NCBI GenBank assembly: GCA_937981585.1
Contig: CALJOA010000001.1
Span: forward strand, 1-47,798
Reading direction: 5' to 3'
DNA: 47,798 nt
Source of the DNA: an uncultured Pirellulaceae bacterium
Lineage (GTDB): Bacteria > Planctomycetota > Planctomycetia > Pirellulales > Pirellulaceae
The position numbers and the translations under genes are program-made. A model generated the notes under the pieces. The model had not been told where the DNA came from, made no database searches, and saw only the letters and a list, made by a program, of their open reading frames with translations. Shown piece after piece: positions 8,788-17,436 of the stretch (position 1 is the first letter of the stretch; each line of letters starts with the position of its first letter).

Positions 8788-9249
8788 ATGCCGCACGAGT
8801 CACAAGACATGTCACCTGTTTTTCGCATTGATGTATCGCAAAATGCTAGCGAAAACCCGGTCTCCCAACCGGTTAATTTACAGTCGGAAATGGTGAGCTT
8901 GTTGCATCAACTGGTTGAGGGACAGGATCGTCAAAACGAGTTGCTCGAAGAAATGGTCGAGCAGATGGGTGCTTCTCAACGCCAACGATCCAATGAATTG
9001 ACACAGTGGAAAGATGCCAATCCGCTTCTTGCACGAAGGTGTCGAGCTGCTGCGGAAGCACTTTCTCAAGTCCAAACTGAATTCCTGCAAAATATGACTG
9101 CAGATGTAAACGACAGTTACGAAGGCATGATGGACAGCGATTTTGTCCTCAACGAATTCGTGGATCGCTACGGGCCACGACTTGCTCACCTCAACGGGGT
9201 ATTGCAGTTGCTGTCCCAGTTGAGCGCACAGCCACCTCAGAACCTGTGA
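8788..9249 (+). CDS. Small soluble coiled-coil hypothetical protein
   Basis: The 153-residue product is acidic and Gln-rich. Residues 35-60 (EMVSLLHQLVEGQDRQNELL, then EEMVEQMGASQ) show a heptad pattern that suggests a coiled coil. A helical middle (RCRAAAEALSQVQTEFLQNM) and a short conserved-looking C-terminal part (DFVLNEFVDRYGPRLAHLNG) follow. There is no signal peptide or membrane segment. It is a single-gene unit with its own promoter (8720-8748), GGAG ribosome site and strong terminator (9281-9308), suggesting a well-expressed monocistronic gene. I do not recognise the family and no function can be assigned. Confidence 0.85.
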   Translation: MPHESQDMSPVFRIDVSQNASENPVSQPVNLQSEMVSLLHQLVEGQDRQNELLEEMVEQMGASQRQRSNELTQWKDANPLLARRCRAAAEALSQVQTEFLQNMTADVNDSYEGMMDSDFVLNEFVDRYGPRLAHLNGVLQLLSQLSAQPPQNL

Positions 9250-9280
9250 TCTGTTTGGCGAGATACAATCCAAACCAATC

Positions 9281-9308
9281 AGCCCTGATTTCGATCAGGG
9301 CTTTTTTT
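9281..9308 (+). terminator. Rho-independent terminator
   Basis: A perfect 9-bp stem (AGCCCTGAT / ATCAGGGCT) closes a TTCG tetraloop and runs into seven T residues (9302-9308). It lies 32 bases after the stop of the 153-residue protein gene. TTCG loops are exceptionally stable, so this is a textbook terminator. The minus strand lacks a matching T-run. Confidence 0.95.
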
Positions 9309-9368
9309 ATGCAGTTTGGAAATCGCAGTTGGAAGCCCGGCGCGTAAGTTTTGAAGTTGCACATTGCA

Positions 9369-9411
9369 GCCTCGAAGAGGCGACAGGATGTAGCCCCATG
9401 CGTCAGCATGG
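9369..9411. repeat. Two small hairpins at the end of the oxidase operon
   Basis: GCCTC-GAA-GAGGC at 9369-9381 and CCATGC-GTCA-GCATGG at 9396-9411 are perfect hairpins next to each other. They lie directly after the stop of the last minus-strand oxidase-cluster gene (9414). They may protect or end that transcript, but there is no T-run. A dispersed palindromic repeat is the alternative. Confidence 0.5.
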
Positions 9412-9413
9412 CG

Positions 9414-9668
9414 TTATCGGCTGCCAGCGGCCAGCTCGGCGGCTTTTGCCCTTAGGCGAACAATCGTAACGACCCAGAAACTCATGATTAGAAATGGCAT
9501 TGCCATCATGAAGAGAATGCTCACAGCGTATGCCAACGCGGTGCCATCTGCGTGCAATCCGTCCTTACAAGTCGGACAGGCCTCCGCAAGACTCGGCTGC
9601 AAGAGTGCAATCTGGATCAACACGCAAAATGCGATCGCCAGAAATCGAATTAGTCGGCGGTTCTTCAT
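9414..9668 (-). CDS. Small secreted or membrane protein at the end of the oxidase operon
   Basis: An 84-residue protein starting MKNRRLIRFLAIAF. It has an N-terminal signal-like helix ending near LAEACPTC, a short ACPTCKDGLHADGTALAYA segment, and one transmembrane helix (VSILFMMAMPFLIMSFWVVT) before a basic tail. The start at 9668 is preferred over one 30 bases upstream because it gives a normal positively charged signal n-region. The CPTC pair would lie outside the membrane and could bind copper or form a disulfide; this is inference. It follows the ctaM-like gene in the same direction at a 55-base gap, so it is probably an accessory of the oxidase operon. Confidence 0.75.
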   Translation of the reverse strand: MKNRRLIRFLAIAFCVLIQIALLQPSLAEACPTCKDGLHADGTALAYAVSILFMMAMPFLIMSFWVVTIVRLRAKAAELAAGSR

Positions 9669-9723
9669 AGCGATATTGTACCTTAAAAGACTCATCATCT
9701 CTACGCTTCTTCGCCTTCAATTT

Positions 9724-10290
9724 TCACGAACCGTAATACGGCCTTAACATCAGATAGCAAATCGGCCCGGTCACGGCAACGTAAAGCCAAACCGGGAAAA
9801 CCCACTTAGCCATCGTTCGGTGTTTTTGAAACTGATTCGTGAATCCATAAACCCAAGTTAGCAAAATAAACGGCAAACTGATCGCGGCCAGAATGATATG
9901 GGAAATTAGCAACGCGAAATAGCAAGCCTTCGCCGCGCCTTGGCCACCAAAGCGGGTTTCGGCTGTCGTAAAGTGATAGGCAACGTAGCAAGTCAAAAAC
10001 AAAGCCGAACATATCATCGCGGCTGATACCGCCAGTTTATGCAACCGAACGTTGTTGCGTCTGATCATCACCAGCGCTGCGACCAAAAAGATCGCCACCA
10101 GCGAATTCAGCGTCGCGTGAACAGCCGGTAGAAAACTTAAACTTACGCCGTCGGGCAAAGGTATCTTTTCCGGTCGGCGCATCGCACCAACCAAACCCCA
10201 AACCAAAACTGTCACGACCCAAACGCCGATAGCTAGTCGCTTTCCCAACCTGGGGTTGGGTTCCTGTTGTACGTACTGCTGTCGACTCAT
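9724..10290 (-). CDS. ctaM: DUF420 membrane protein, CtaM-like oxidase assembly factor
   Basis: A 188-residue integral membrane protein of the DUF420 family. Family members in Firmicutes (CtaM/YozB) are needed to mature the aa3-type oxidase. Five hydrophobic helices are visible, with conserved histidines in LPAVHATLNSLVAIFLVAAL, NNVRLHKLAVSAAM, CYVAYHFTTAETRFGG and ALLISHIILAAISLPFILLT. The start overlaps the stop of the sco gene by 4 bases (ATGA), so translation is coupled. Position in the cox operon supports a role in copper or heme insertion. The gene name is by family analogy. Confidence 0.88.
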   Translation of the reverse strand: MSRQQYVQQEPNPRLGKRLAIGVWVVTVLVWGLVGAMRRPEKIPLPDGVSLSFLPAVHATLNSLVAIFLVAALVMIRRNNVRLHKLAVSAAMICSALFLTCYVAYHFTTAETRFGGQGAAKACYFALLISHIILAAISLPFILLTWVYGFTNQFQKHRTMAKWVFPVWLYVAVTGPICYLMLRPYYGS

Positions 10291-11573
10291 TTCTCGTTCT
10301 GATCCTCTTTTGAATCGAAGTCTTCACTTTCAACATCCGAGGCTTCTTCAGGCTTGTTTCCGGGCGGATCAACCGGCCGCTGAGGTCGATCTTCGGCTCG
10401 CAGTTGCTCAACGAGCTTCAACATTTCGATTTCCTGTTTCGGTTCTTGCCAATCGAACTTGCCCCGCACCTCGCCCCAGCGATCAACGACGAACAGCTCC
10501 GACGAATGATGGCCGTCGCTGGCGTGGGCTTTGAAGAACTCGGCGCCGACTCGTTTGATCAAATGACTATCACCGGTGCAGAAAAGCCAATTCTCCTTGT
10601 CGGCGGTCAACGTTTTTGCAAAATCTCGCAAATGCGCCGCCGTGTCGTTGGTTGGGTCAGTCGTAATGCTCACAATCCTCGGCGAGTCTTCCCCCAAACG
10701 TTTCTGCAAATCACGGAGGTACTTGTTTTGTGCCTTACAGATACCCGGGCAGGAGCTGAAAAAGAAGTTTGCGATCCAGACTTCGCCGGTCAAGTCTCTG
10801 GAAAAGAACTTCTTTCCGCTTCGCTCAGTCAGATGGAAATCGCGAATCCAGGGGACGTTTGCTAGGTCGGGATGCTCATAGCCAGCCAGCACATTTCGCG
10901 TGTCTACCGAGCCATCAAGCGGCGGCTCGGTTTCGGCAGCGACTTGCTTCGAAACCTTGATGAATCGTTTCATGTCCGTCGGTTGGTCCCACTTGAAACG
11001 ATCCCGATAGCGTCCCCACTTATCGACCAGCAAAATGTTGTCGGTGTGTGTGTCGCGATCGACAACGACATTGAATGTGTGTTCGCCGATTTCTTTGAGC
11101 TTATACTTCTGGCCAGTCAGAAATGCCCAGCGATCAGGCTTGGCATCATAACCTTCGGCGTATTGGCTGAGTTTTTCCGGAGTATCGTTCTCCGGATCAA
11201 CCGTGATCGTCAAAAACTGAATATCGGTGTCTTTGAGAGCGCGATTGACTCGATCAAGCTCATTGTTCAACTCTCGGCAAAAGGTCGGGCAACTGGCAAA
11301 AAAGAAACTCACCACGAACGGCCTGCCAGTCAGATCGGCACTGTCAAACGATTCCCCGTTCTGGTCGGTCAGTTTAAACCGATCTACATCAGGCAGGTGC
11401 TTCCACGGAATCGACTCAATGACCGTACCGTGTGGCACCTCGCCATTGTTTTTGTGTACCTGCTTCGGATCGACTTTCGGTCCGTCGCCCGGATTACCAG
11501 GACGGTTGAGAAAATAAACGCCGAGACAGACCGCCACCAACGCCCAAAGTACTACGGGTATTGCATATCGCAT
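10287..11573 (-). CDS. Tandem SCO1/SenC-domain copper chaperone
   Basis: Sco proteins carry copper to the CuA centre of subunit II. This protein has one N-terminal membrane anchor and two complete SCO thioredoxin-like domains. The first has SFFFASCPTFC with a downstream histidine in VDRDTHTDNILLVD. The second has NFFFSSCPGIC with a histidine in ASDGHHSSELFVVDRWGEV. Both keep the CxxxC and His copper ligands. The acidic C-terminal tail (about 35 residues) is low complexity. I chose the ATG at 11573 (428 residues) over an in-frame TTG at 11585. Most Sco proteins have a single domain of about 200 residues, so this is a fusion or internal duplication. It lies between coxD and the ctaM-like gene. 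Confidence 0.93.
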   Translation of the reverse strand: MRYAIPVVLWALVAVCLGVYFLNRPGNPGDGPKVDPKQVHKNNGEVPHGTVIESIPWKHLPDVDRFKLTDQNGESFDSADLTGRPFVVSFFFASCPTFCRELNNELDRVNRALKDTDIQFLTITVDPENDTPEKLSQYAEGYDAKPDRWAFLTGQKYKLKEIGEHTFNVVVDRDTHTDNILLVDKWGRYRDRFKWDQPTDMKRFIKVSKQVAAETEPPLDGSVDTRNVLAGYEHPDLANVPWIRDFHLTERSGKKFFSRDLTGEVWIANFFFSSCPGICKAQNKYLRDLQKRLGEDSPRIVSITTDPTNDTAAHLRDFAKTLTADKENWLFCTGDSHLIKRVGAEFFKAHASDGHHSSELFVVDRWGEVRGKFDWQEPKQEIEMLKLVEQLRAEDRPQRPVDPPGNKPEEASDVESEDFDSKEDQNEK

Positions 11574-11653
11574 TTTGACTCTCAAAACTTCTCAGGTTAA
11601 AGACCGCAACTAGGGTACCGGAATTGAGGCGCGGACGATGTAGATTTGTTAGA

Positions 11654-12091
11654 TCAGTGCTTCGACGACTCGGAAGATGGCTCAGAGGAAGCTTCAACGG
11701 CTTGTGCTTCGGCGGAAACAACTTCGGCGACCGGCGCGTTAATCCGGCGCTCATTGGAATAGGTTTGAGTTCGAAATCCAACGTCCGGCACCAGCAACAT
11801 TACCAACAGCACGCCCATGATGAATGCAGGCACGGTCAGCACGTACTTCCACATCTTCTCCCACCAAAGGTGCATGAAGAACAGGATCACCAACAACGCT
11901 TTCGCGGCCGAGACCGCCATCATCGAACCCCAACCGACGTAACGATTGTCCATCAGATGGGAATTGGCAATCCAGAACGACAGCGCCGTCAGCACGCAAA
12001 GCATCACAAAGACAGTAATGAAAACGCCGGTGTGGCTTCCATGATGACTGTCGTCATGAGTTTCGTGTTGAGTAGGTTGCGACTGATTCAT
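11654..12091 (-). CDS. coxD: caa3-type cytochrome oxidase subunit IV
   Basis: A 145-residue membrane protein with the prokaryotic COX4 layout. A His-rich soluble N-terminus (residues 1-20) is followed by three helices: FITVFVMLCVLTALSFWIAN, MMAVSAAKALLVILFFMHLW and VLTVPAFIMGVLLVMLLVPD. The AAKALLVILFFMHLWWEKMW signature is typical. The last 35 residues are an Ala/Ser/Glu tail not found in short family members. It starts 2 bases after the coxC stop. This small subunit stabilises the complex and has no cofactor. Confidence 0.9.
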   Translation of the reverse strand: MNQSQPTQHETHDDSHHGSHTGVFITVFVMLCVLTALSFWIANSHLMDNRYVGWGSMMAVSAAKALLVILFFMHLWWEKMWKYVLTVPAFIMGVLLVMLLVPDVGFRTQTYSNERRINAPVAEVVSAEAQAVEASSEPSSESSKH

Positions 12092-12093
12092 GA

Positions 12094-13446
12094 TTAAAAG
12101 AGGTAAAGCAATGGAAACAAAAAGATCCAGACGATATCAACAAAGTGCCAATACAAACCAACGTTCTCCAGAACGCCCGCACGGCGAACTCCCAGCCTCA
12201 TCGGCAACAGGATCAGGAACGCAACCAAGCCTCCAAGCACATGCAGCGCGTGGAAACCGGTTAGCAAAAAGTAGGTATTGGCCCAAGTGTTTCCGCTGGG
12301 AATCACCATCGGCAATCGCATGTGATAGTGCTCGTTGATACCGTGTTCGACAAAGCCAAACTGATCCATCGCGGCAACACGGTTTTGCAGGGGCAAAACA
12401 AGATCGGCCAGTCGGCTTGCCTCGGCCGCCGCGTCGGTCGACTCTTGCGTTAAGGACTCAAGCTGTGACCCAAGCTTAGATTCAAGTTTCTTTCTGGCTT
12501 CTTCATCCTCTTCATCGGCCGCTTTCTTGATCTTTTCATTCAAATCGTCGATTTGCTTTTGAAGATCAGTGACTTTTGCCTGAGCCGTTTTGGCATCCGA
12601 CTCTGTTGTGGCCAAGAGGGCTTTGGTTTCTTTGAGCTCATCCGCGAGGTGAGTCTCGACCCGCTCATTCTTGCCACGAGGATAAATTTGATGGGCAAGA
12701 CTTTCCAACGCCAACTCACGCTCAATTCGGCTTTCTGATTGGCCGACTTTCTTTTGCGTCCATTCGATAAGCCCAGAACGAATCAGCTCCAAACGCTCCG
12801 CCAGTTCGTCATCGTGGCCATGATGGCCGTCAGAATGATCGTGATCGGAACCAGGTTCTGATGGCTCGGTAGATTCCCCTGCATCACCCGAGCCGGCATC
12901 TCCTTCGCTTAATTCCTCCGCCAACAACAAGCTCAACTGCTCATCACAACTCGCCTTCGTCCCTGCCAGATAATTGATATCAGGTCGATCGTAGAGCAGG
13001 CTTCGCGGGGCAGCTGGATGGATCCCGTGGCTGAACTTCGAATTGTACTCATAGGCCTTGATACCCAGAAAAACGCAGCCCAGAAGAAACGTCAGCATCA
13101 ACCATTTTCTGGCTTTGTCGACGACATCCCGTTTGGCGGCTTCCATCGCAAACACGATCGTCACACTGGAACAGATCAAGACGAACGTGTTCAGCGCTCC
13201 CAGCCATTCCACAACTCGCACATCGTGAGGCGAAGGCCAGCTCCCCTGAGGCGCTCCAAATCGCAGCACAATGTAAGTTCCGATCAACGCGGTGAAAAAC
13301 ATGATCTCGGTTGAAAGAAACAGCCAGACGGCGAGCTTGCCTTTAGGAACCGGAACCGCAGGCTGGTACTGCAACTCAATGTGTCCGTGCGCACCGTGAC
13401 CTTCACCGTGGTCGGAATGATCAGTTGTATGGGACGTTGAAGTCAT
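12094..13446 (-). CDS. coxC: Cytochrome c oxidase subunit III with large coiled-coil insertion
   Basis: The N-terminal part ([20 protein letters not shown] to the helix around [20 protein letters not shown] and [20 protein letters not shown]) and the C-terminal part ([20 protein letters not shown] to [20 protein letters not shown]) are normal COX3. Between them, at about residues 135-355, sits an extra 220-residue soluble segment. It has an acidic, His-rich patch ([16 protein letters not shown]) and a long heptad coiled coil (about 240-340). Typical five-helix subunit III has about 200 residues and this one has 450. The N-terminus is also His-rich. The insertion leaves the membrane helices intact and would lie between helices 3 and 4. 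The reading frame is continuous, so this is not an assembly join. Confidence 0.92.
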   Translation of the reverse strand: MTSTSHTTDHSDHGEGHGAHGHIELQYQPAVPVPKGKLAVWLFLSTEIMFFTALIGTYIVLRFGAPQGSWPSPHDVRVVEWLGALNTFVLICSSVTIVFAMEAAKRDVVDKARKWLMLTFLLGCVFLGIKAYEYNSKFSHGIHPAAPRSLLYDRPDINYLAGTKASCDEQLSLLLAEELSEGDAGSGDAGESTEPSEPGSDHDHSDGHHGHDDELAERLELIRSGLIEWTQKKVGQSESRIERELALESLAHQIYPRGKNERVETHLADELKETKALLATTESDAKTAQAKVTDLQKQIDDLNEKIKKAADEEDEEARKKLESKLGSQLESLTQESTDAAAEASRLADLVLPLQNRVAAMDQFGFVEHGINEHYHMRLPMVIPSGNTWANTYFLLTGFHALHVLGGLVAFLILLPMRLGVRRAGVLENVGLYWHFVDIVWIFLFPLLYLF

Positions 13447-13516
13447 ATTCTATTTTTAAAACGCTTCGTAAATCTTTAGCGAGACGCCGCCATTGCAATC
13501 GCTGAACGTTGTTCGT

Positions 13517-14455
13517 TTAAGTCAAACAAGCCACCAACAGCAGGATCATGTACAGCGGCAAATAAAGCAGCGAAACTCTCAGCAACTTTCGAGCGATCGG
13601 CTCGGTTCGCGATCCGTTGAATGCGATCGCCGCTTTCAAGTAAAACAACCCCAGCAAGACCGCGAGAATTGAAAACACCCAGACGTGTCCCACCGTTCGC
13701 ATTGACATTACTGGCACGAGGCTGACTGCGATCAGCAACACGCCAGTAATAATTGCTTTTCGACCTGCTGCGGCGCCAGTTGGCTCGGTAACCGTCAACA
13801 TCTTCAAGCCACCGCTTTCATAGTCCTTACGGTACATCCAGGCGATCGCCATGAAGTGCGGAAACTGCCACAAAAACAGGACGCCGAAAAAAGCCCAACA
13901 GACCAACCCGACGCTGTGTGTCGCCGCCAGCGATCCCATCACGACCGGCATCGCACCAGCAACCGCTCCAATCTCGGTATTAAAATGTGTTTTCCGTTTG
14001 AGCGGGGTATAGATGAAGACGTACAGAATCCAATTCGCGACACCACACAAAGCGGTTTCCCAATTGACCAGCGCCAACAAAAATCCAACGCCAACACCAA
14101 ACGCAATCGCGCCGAACGTTGCGACCTCAGTCGCCGACAAACGCTGAGCCGGCAAGGGCCGCTGGGCAGTACGAGGCATCAGAAAATCTGAATAGCGTTC
14201 CAGGTACATGTTCATCGCGTTACCGCTGGCCGCGATCGCGAGCATTCCAACTAGCGCACCCAACAGCAACGTGAATGTCAGGGGCTCACTGGCTGGGCCG
14301 GTTGCTGTGCCAGCCGCAAGAAACGCCGCAGCGGCAAACGTGAACAGAACCATTACCGAAATTCGTAGCTTGGTCAGCTCCACATACGCCTGCACTCGCG
14401 ACTTTTCTTTCAAGTCGGCAGGCTGAGCGTCCTGACTGGTTGTGATCGTCGACAT
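13517..14455 (-). CDS. ctaB: Protoheme IX farnesyltransferase (heme O synthase)
   Basis: CtaB adds the farnesyl chain to protoheme to make heme O, the first step to heme A. This 312-residue multi-helix UbiA-family protein shows GNAMNMYLERYSDFLMPRTA followed by QRPLPAQRLS, the prenyl-diphosphate binding region, although the first Asp of the usual DxxxD is Glu here. The second family region is KRKTHFNTEIGAVAGAMPVV with FPHFMAIAWMYRKDYESGGL. Length is normal. The start lies 2 bases after the ctaA stop, so ctaA and ctaB are coupled. Confidence 0.95.
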   Translation of the reverse strand: MSTITTSQDAQPADLKEKSRVQAYVELTKLRISVMVLFTFAAAAFLAAGTATGPASEPLTFTLLLGALVGMLAIAASGNAMNMYLERYSDFLMPRTAQRPLPAQRLSATEVATFGAIAFGVGVGFLLALVNWETALCGVANWILYVFIYTPLKRKTHFNTEIGAVAGAMPVVMGSLAATHSVGLVCWAFFGVLFLWQFPHFMAIAWMYRKDYESGGLKMLTVTEPTGAAAGRKAIITGVLLIAVSLVPVMSMRTVGHVWVFSILAVLLGLFYLKAAIAFNGSRTEPIARKLLRVSLLYLPLYMILLLVACLT

Positions 14456-14457
14456 AC

Positions 14458-15627
14458 CTAACTCGATGTTAAGGGTTGAGGAGTTGGTTGAGGAATTTGT
14501 GGTGACAACTGAGATTCCTTTTCGTTGGAATCGAGCGAATCGTTCGCATTCTGATGGCTGCCGTTGAAAGACGCATCACCCTTCGAGTTTACGTGCTTGT
14601 CTTGCGCGGACTCAAATCCGGCATGAAATCGGGCGATTGGGCCTAGTGACCAACGGCATCGTAACATGTGAACTGTCCAGAAAGCCAAAATAAGCGAACC
14701 GACTGCAACGTGGGCAGTAACTATATTGCCTTGCAAAAACGTCTTTTCGCCGACCACAAACGTCGCCGCGAAACTTTGCTGAGCAAACCAAGCCGGCCAG
14801 CCATATTTCACCACCCAGGTTCCTACGCCCAGCATGACTTGCGCCAGCACCAACAGCATCAGAACATTGATCGAACCGCGAATCCCAATTCCCTTGAACC
14901 GGGGCAATCGACTAACAACCCACTGTGTGATCGTTCCAAGCAACAACAAAACTGCGACGGCGATATGCAAAACGACTATCAAACGAAAAACGTTTGGAGC
15001 CAAACTAACAGTGGTGTGCCGTAAAAAAGCCCCAACGACCAGTTGGCCAAAACTTGCAGCCAACAAAAACGTCGAAAGAAAAATCAGTCCCGAACCACGC
15101 ACGCGGCGAGCTTTCGAGTCGCTTTTTCGATCGCTAGATTGACGCCACCACCAGCGTGAAGTCACAACGATGAAGCCTGCAACCGACGCAAAGAAAGCCG
15201 GCCCCACACACCCGTGAACTTGAGCCAGGGTGCGCTCGTCGAACAACACTCGCAATCCGCCCAACAAACCTTGAGCGATCACCAAAAGCAGTAGCGCGAC
15301 CGAATAGAGTTTCACCCAGCGCCGCGGTTCGCTGCCCAGCGTGGCGACAACCAGCACGATTGCAACCAACCCCGCCAATGAACCAAGCAAACGGTGCCCA
15401 TGTTCGACAAACAAATCAAACGGACCAAAGAACCATGTTTCCATTGGATATAGAAACATGTTGTAACCATAAGTTCCCGGCCAATCGGGAACGGCCATCC
15501 CGGCATCATACGTCGTGACCAAACCTCCAACCCAAATCAACGGAAACACGACCGCAGCCAACACGATCGCCACTCGGTGCGGCAATCGACTTGGGATGTC
15601 GTTCGGATTTTTGAGTTTGGAGTTCAT
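14458..15627 (-). CDS. ctaA: Heme A synthase (COX15/CtaA family)
   Basis: CtaA oxidises heme O to heme A for the oxidase. The 389-residue protein has about eight membrane helices. Family features are GGLVTTYDAGMAVPDWPGTY, VEHGHRLLGSLAGLVAIVLV (heme-ligand His pair), TLAQVHGCVGPAFFA and VVLHIAVAVLLLLG, plus NIVTAHVAVGSLILAFWTVH. All four heme-site histidine segments are present. The C-terminal 45 residues are a hydrophilic Ser/Asn/Gln-rich tail. It lies 51 bases after coxA and feeds the same enzyme. Confidence 0.94.
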   Translation of the reverse strand: MNSKLKNPNDIPSRLPHRVAIVLAAVVFPLIWVGGLVTTYDAGMAVPDWPGTYGYNMFLYPMETWFFGPFDLFVEHGHRLLGSLAGLVAIVLVVATLGSEPRRWVKLYSVALLLLVIAQGLLGGLRVLFDERTLAQVHGCVGPAFFASVAGFIVVTSRWWWRQSSDRKSDSKARRVRGSGLIFLSTFLLAASFGQLVVGAFLRHTTVSLAPNVFRLIVVLHIAVAVLLLLGTITQWVVSRLPRFKGIGIRGSINVLMLLVLAQVMLGVGTWVVKYGWPAWFAQQSFAATFVVGEKTFLQGNIVTAHVAVGSLILAFWTVHMLRCRWSLGPIARFHAGFESAQDKHVNSKGDASFNGSHQNANDSLDSNEKESQLSPQIPQPTPQPLTSS

Positions 15628-15678
15628 TGGTTTGAGGTCGGTCGCTCAATTGTATTCCGGGTGATTGAATCGCTTCTT

Positions 15679-17436
15679 CTATTGATCCTTGGCTGCAGTC
15701 GGTTGTGTTTGGGGGAAGAAATCATCCTCGGTGTCAGGATGACTGTACTCGTACGGCCCGCGATAAACGTAAGGTTGAATATCAAAGTTACCGTGACCGG
15801 GAGGACTTGGAGCGGTCCACTCAAGCGTGTTTGAATTCCAGGGATTCCGGCCGGCTTTCTTTCCAAACATCATGCTTCCGAAAAAGTTAAGCACGAAAAT
15901 GATCTGCACGGCGCCCATTGCAAACGCGCAAATGGTCATGAATTGATTCAGCGGCAAAAGATCCCTCAACGACTCGTTGATGTACGGATCCGCAATCCGG
16001 CGCGGCATTCGGCTGAGGAAATGCATTGGGAAGAAAGTCCCGTTGAGGAAAATGAAAGTCAAAAAGAAATGGAGCTTTCCCATTTTCTCGCTCATCATTC
16101 GCCCGAACATTTTCGGATACCAAAAATAGATCGCACCAAATACACCCAGAACGCTACTTGCAAACAAAACGTAATGCAGATGCGCGACGATGTAATAGGT
16201 GTCATGGATGACGATATCAACCGGCGGGGCCGACATCACGATGCCAGACAGCCCGCCAATGACGAACATTGAAACGAAACCAATGCTGAACAACATCGAA
16301 GTCGTCAGGTGCAACCGTCCGCCCCAGAGCGTTCCGATCCAGTTGAAGACTTTCACGCCGCTTGGCAGCGCGATCAACATCGTTGAAACCATAAAACTCA
16401 TTGCCAGCGTGTGATTCATCCCTGAGATGAACATGTGATGACCCCAGACGATGAACCCCAGACCGGCGATCGACGTAATCGAGTAAACCATCGGCTTGTA
16501 TCCAAACAACGGCTTGCGTGAGAAACACGAGATCATGTCCGACACCATCCCCATCGCTGGGAGGATCATGATCTAAACCGCCGGATGCGAGTAGAACCAG
16601 AACAAGTGCTGCCAAAGCAAAACCTGACCGCCACCACTGGCAGCCACTGCGTTGTCCATCGCCAGGTTCTCGGGAAGGAAGAAACCGGTGTGCAAAACCC
16701 GATCCGAGAGCTGCATCAAAAGCGCGGCCGTCAGAACCGGCAACGCGAACGCCTGCATGATCGCCGTGATGAACATCCCCCAGATCGTCATCGGCATCCG
16801 GAACATCGTCATCCCCGGAGCCCGCATTTGAATGATCGTCGTTAGATAATTGATCGAACCCATCATCGAAGAAATTCCGACGAAAACCATCGCCAAGAGC
16901 CACATCGATTGCGCGTCCCCATTGAAGACACTAAGCGGTGGATAAGAAGTCCATCCAGCCGCCGCTCCATAGCCGGGCATGAAGAAGCTGATGATGATGC
17001 ACGCGAACGCTGGCCACATGAACCAGTAGCTCAACATATTAAGCCGAGGAAACGCCATATCCTCGGCGCCAATCATCAACGGAATCAAGTAGTTACCAAA
17101 CGCTCCGGCCAACACCGGGATGATCACAAAAAAGATCATGATCGTCGCATGCATCGTAAAGAGCATCGTGTAAAACTCAGGCGAGATCTGTCCACCCGAA
17201 TCAGCGAATAACGCTTGTCCAACAATCGGCATGTCGGTCCACGGCCACGCCAACTGCCAGCGAACGCCAAGCGCCAACAAACCACCGACAAAAAACCAGA
17301 TCAACGACGAGAACAGGAACTGCAAGCCAATGATCTTGTGATCGGTGGCAAACACGTACGTAAAAATGAAACGGGAAATGACATTCCCCTTCCGTTTTCC
17401 GTGTCCCAAATTTTCAGCAGTTGCCTGAGCCATCAT
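15679..17436 (-). CDS. coxA: Cytochrome c oxidase subunit I, A2-type, interrupted by an in-frame amber codon
   Basis: Subunit I holds the heme a and heme a3-CuB centres and pumps protons. The frame runs 586 codons including the stop, with one internal TAG at codon 288 (16573-16575). The two halves (287 and 296 residues) are in the same frame. All metal ligands are present: H96 and H421 (heme a), H284, H333 and H334 (CuB), H419 (heme a3). The K-channel lysine K362 and an Asp at D126 in the D-channel region are also seen. The motif FYSHPAV-stop-IMILP replaces the usual HPEVY, so the stop falls on the catalytic tyrosine. The YS pair before HP marks the A2 subtype. Start overlaps coxB by ATGA. 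If the stop is real, the protein is inactive unless read through. Confidence 0.92.
16573..16575 (-). other. In-frame amber codon at the catalytic tyrosine of coxA
   Basis: On the minus strand the codons read CAT CCG GCG GTT TAG ATC ATG ATC (H P A V stop I M I). In every well-studied oxidase of this type the stop position is a Tyr covalently linked to the CuB histidine four residues earlier. TAG differs by one base from either Tyr codon. TAG also ends several other genes in this window, so general reassignment is unlikely. It may be a sequencing error, a recent nonsense mutation or a recoding site. Confidence 0.95.

Noticed and set aside
15679-17436. General reassignment of TAG to an amino acid
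   Set aside because: TAG ends the sigma factor, the TPR lipoprotein, the second GTPase and the phosphatase in this window at positions where the proteins should end.
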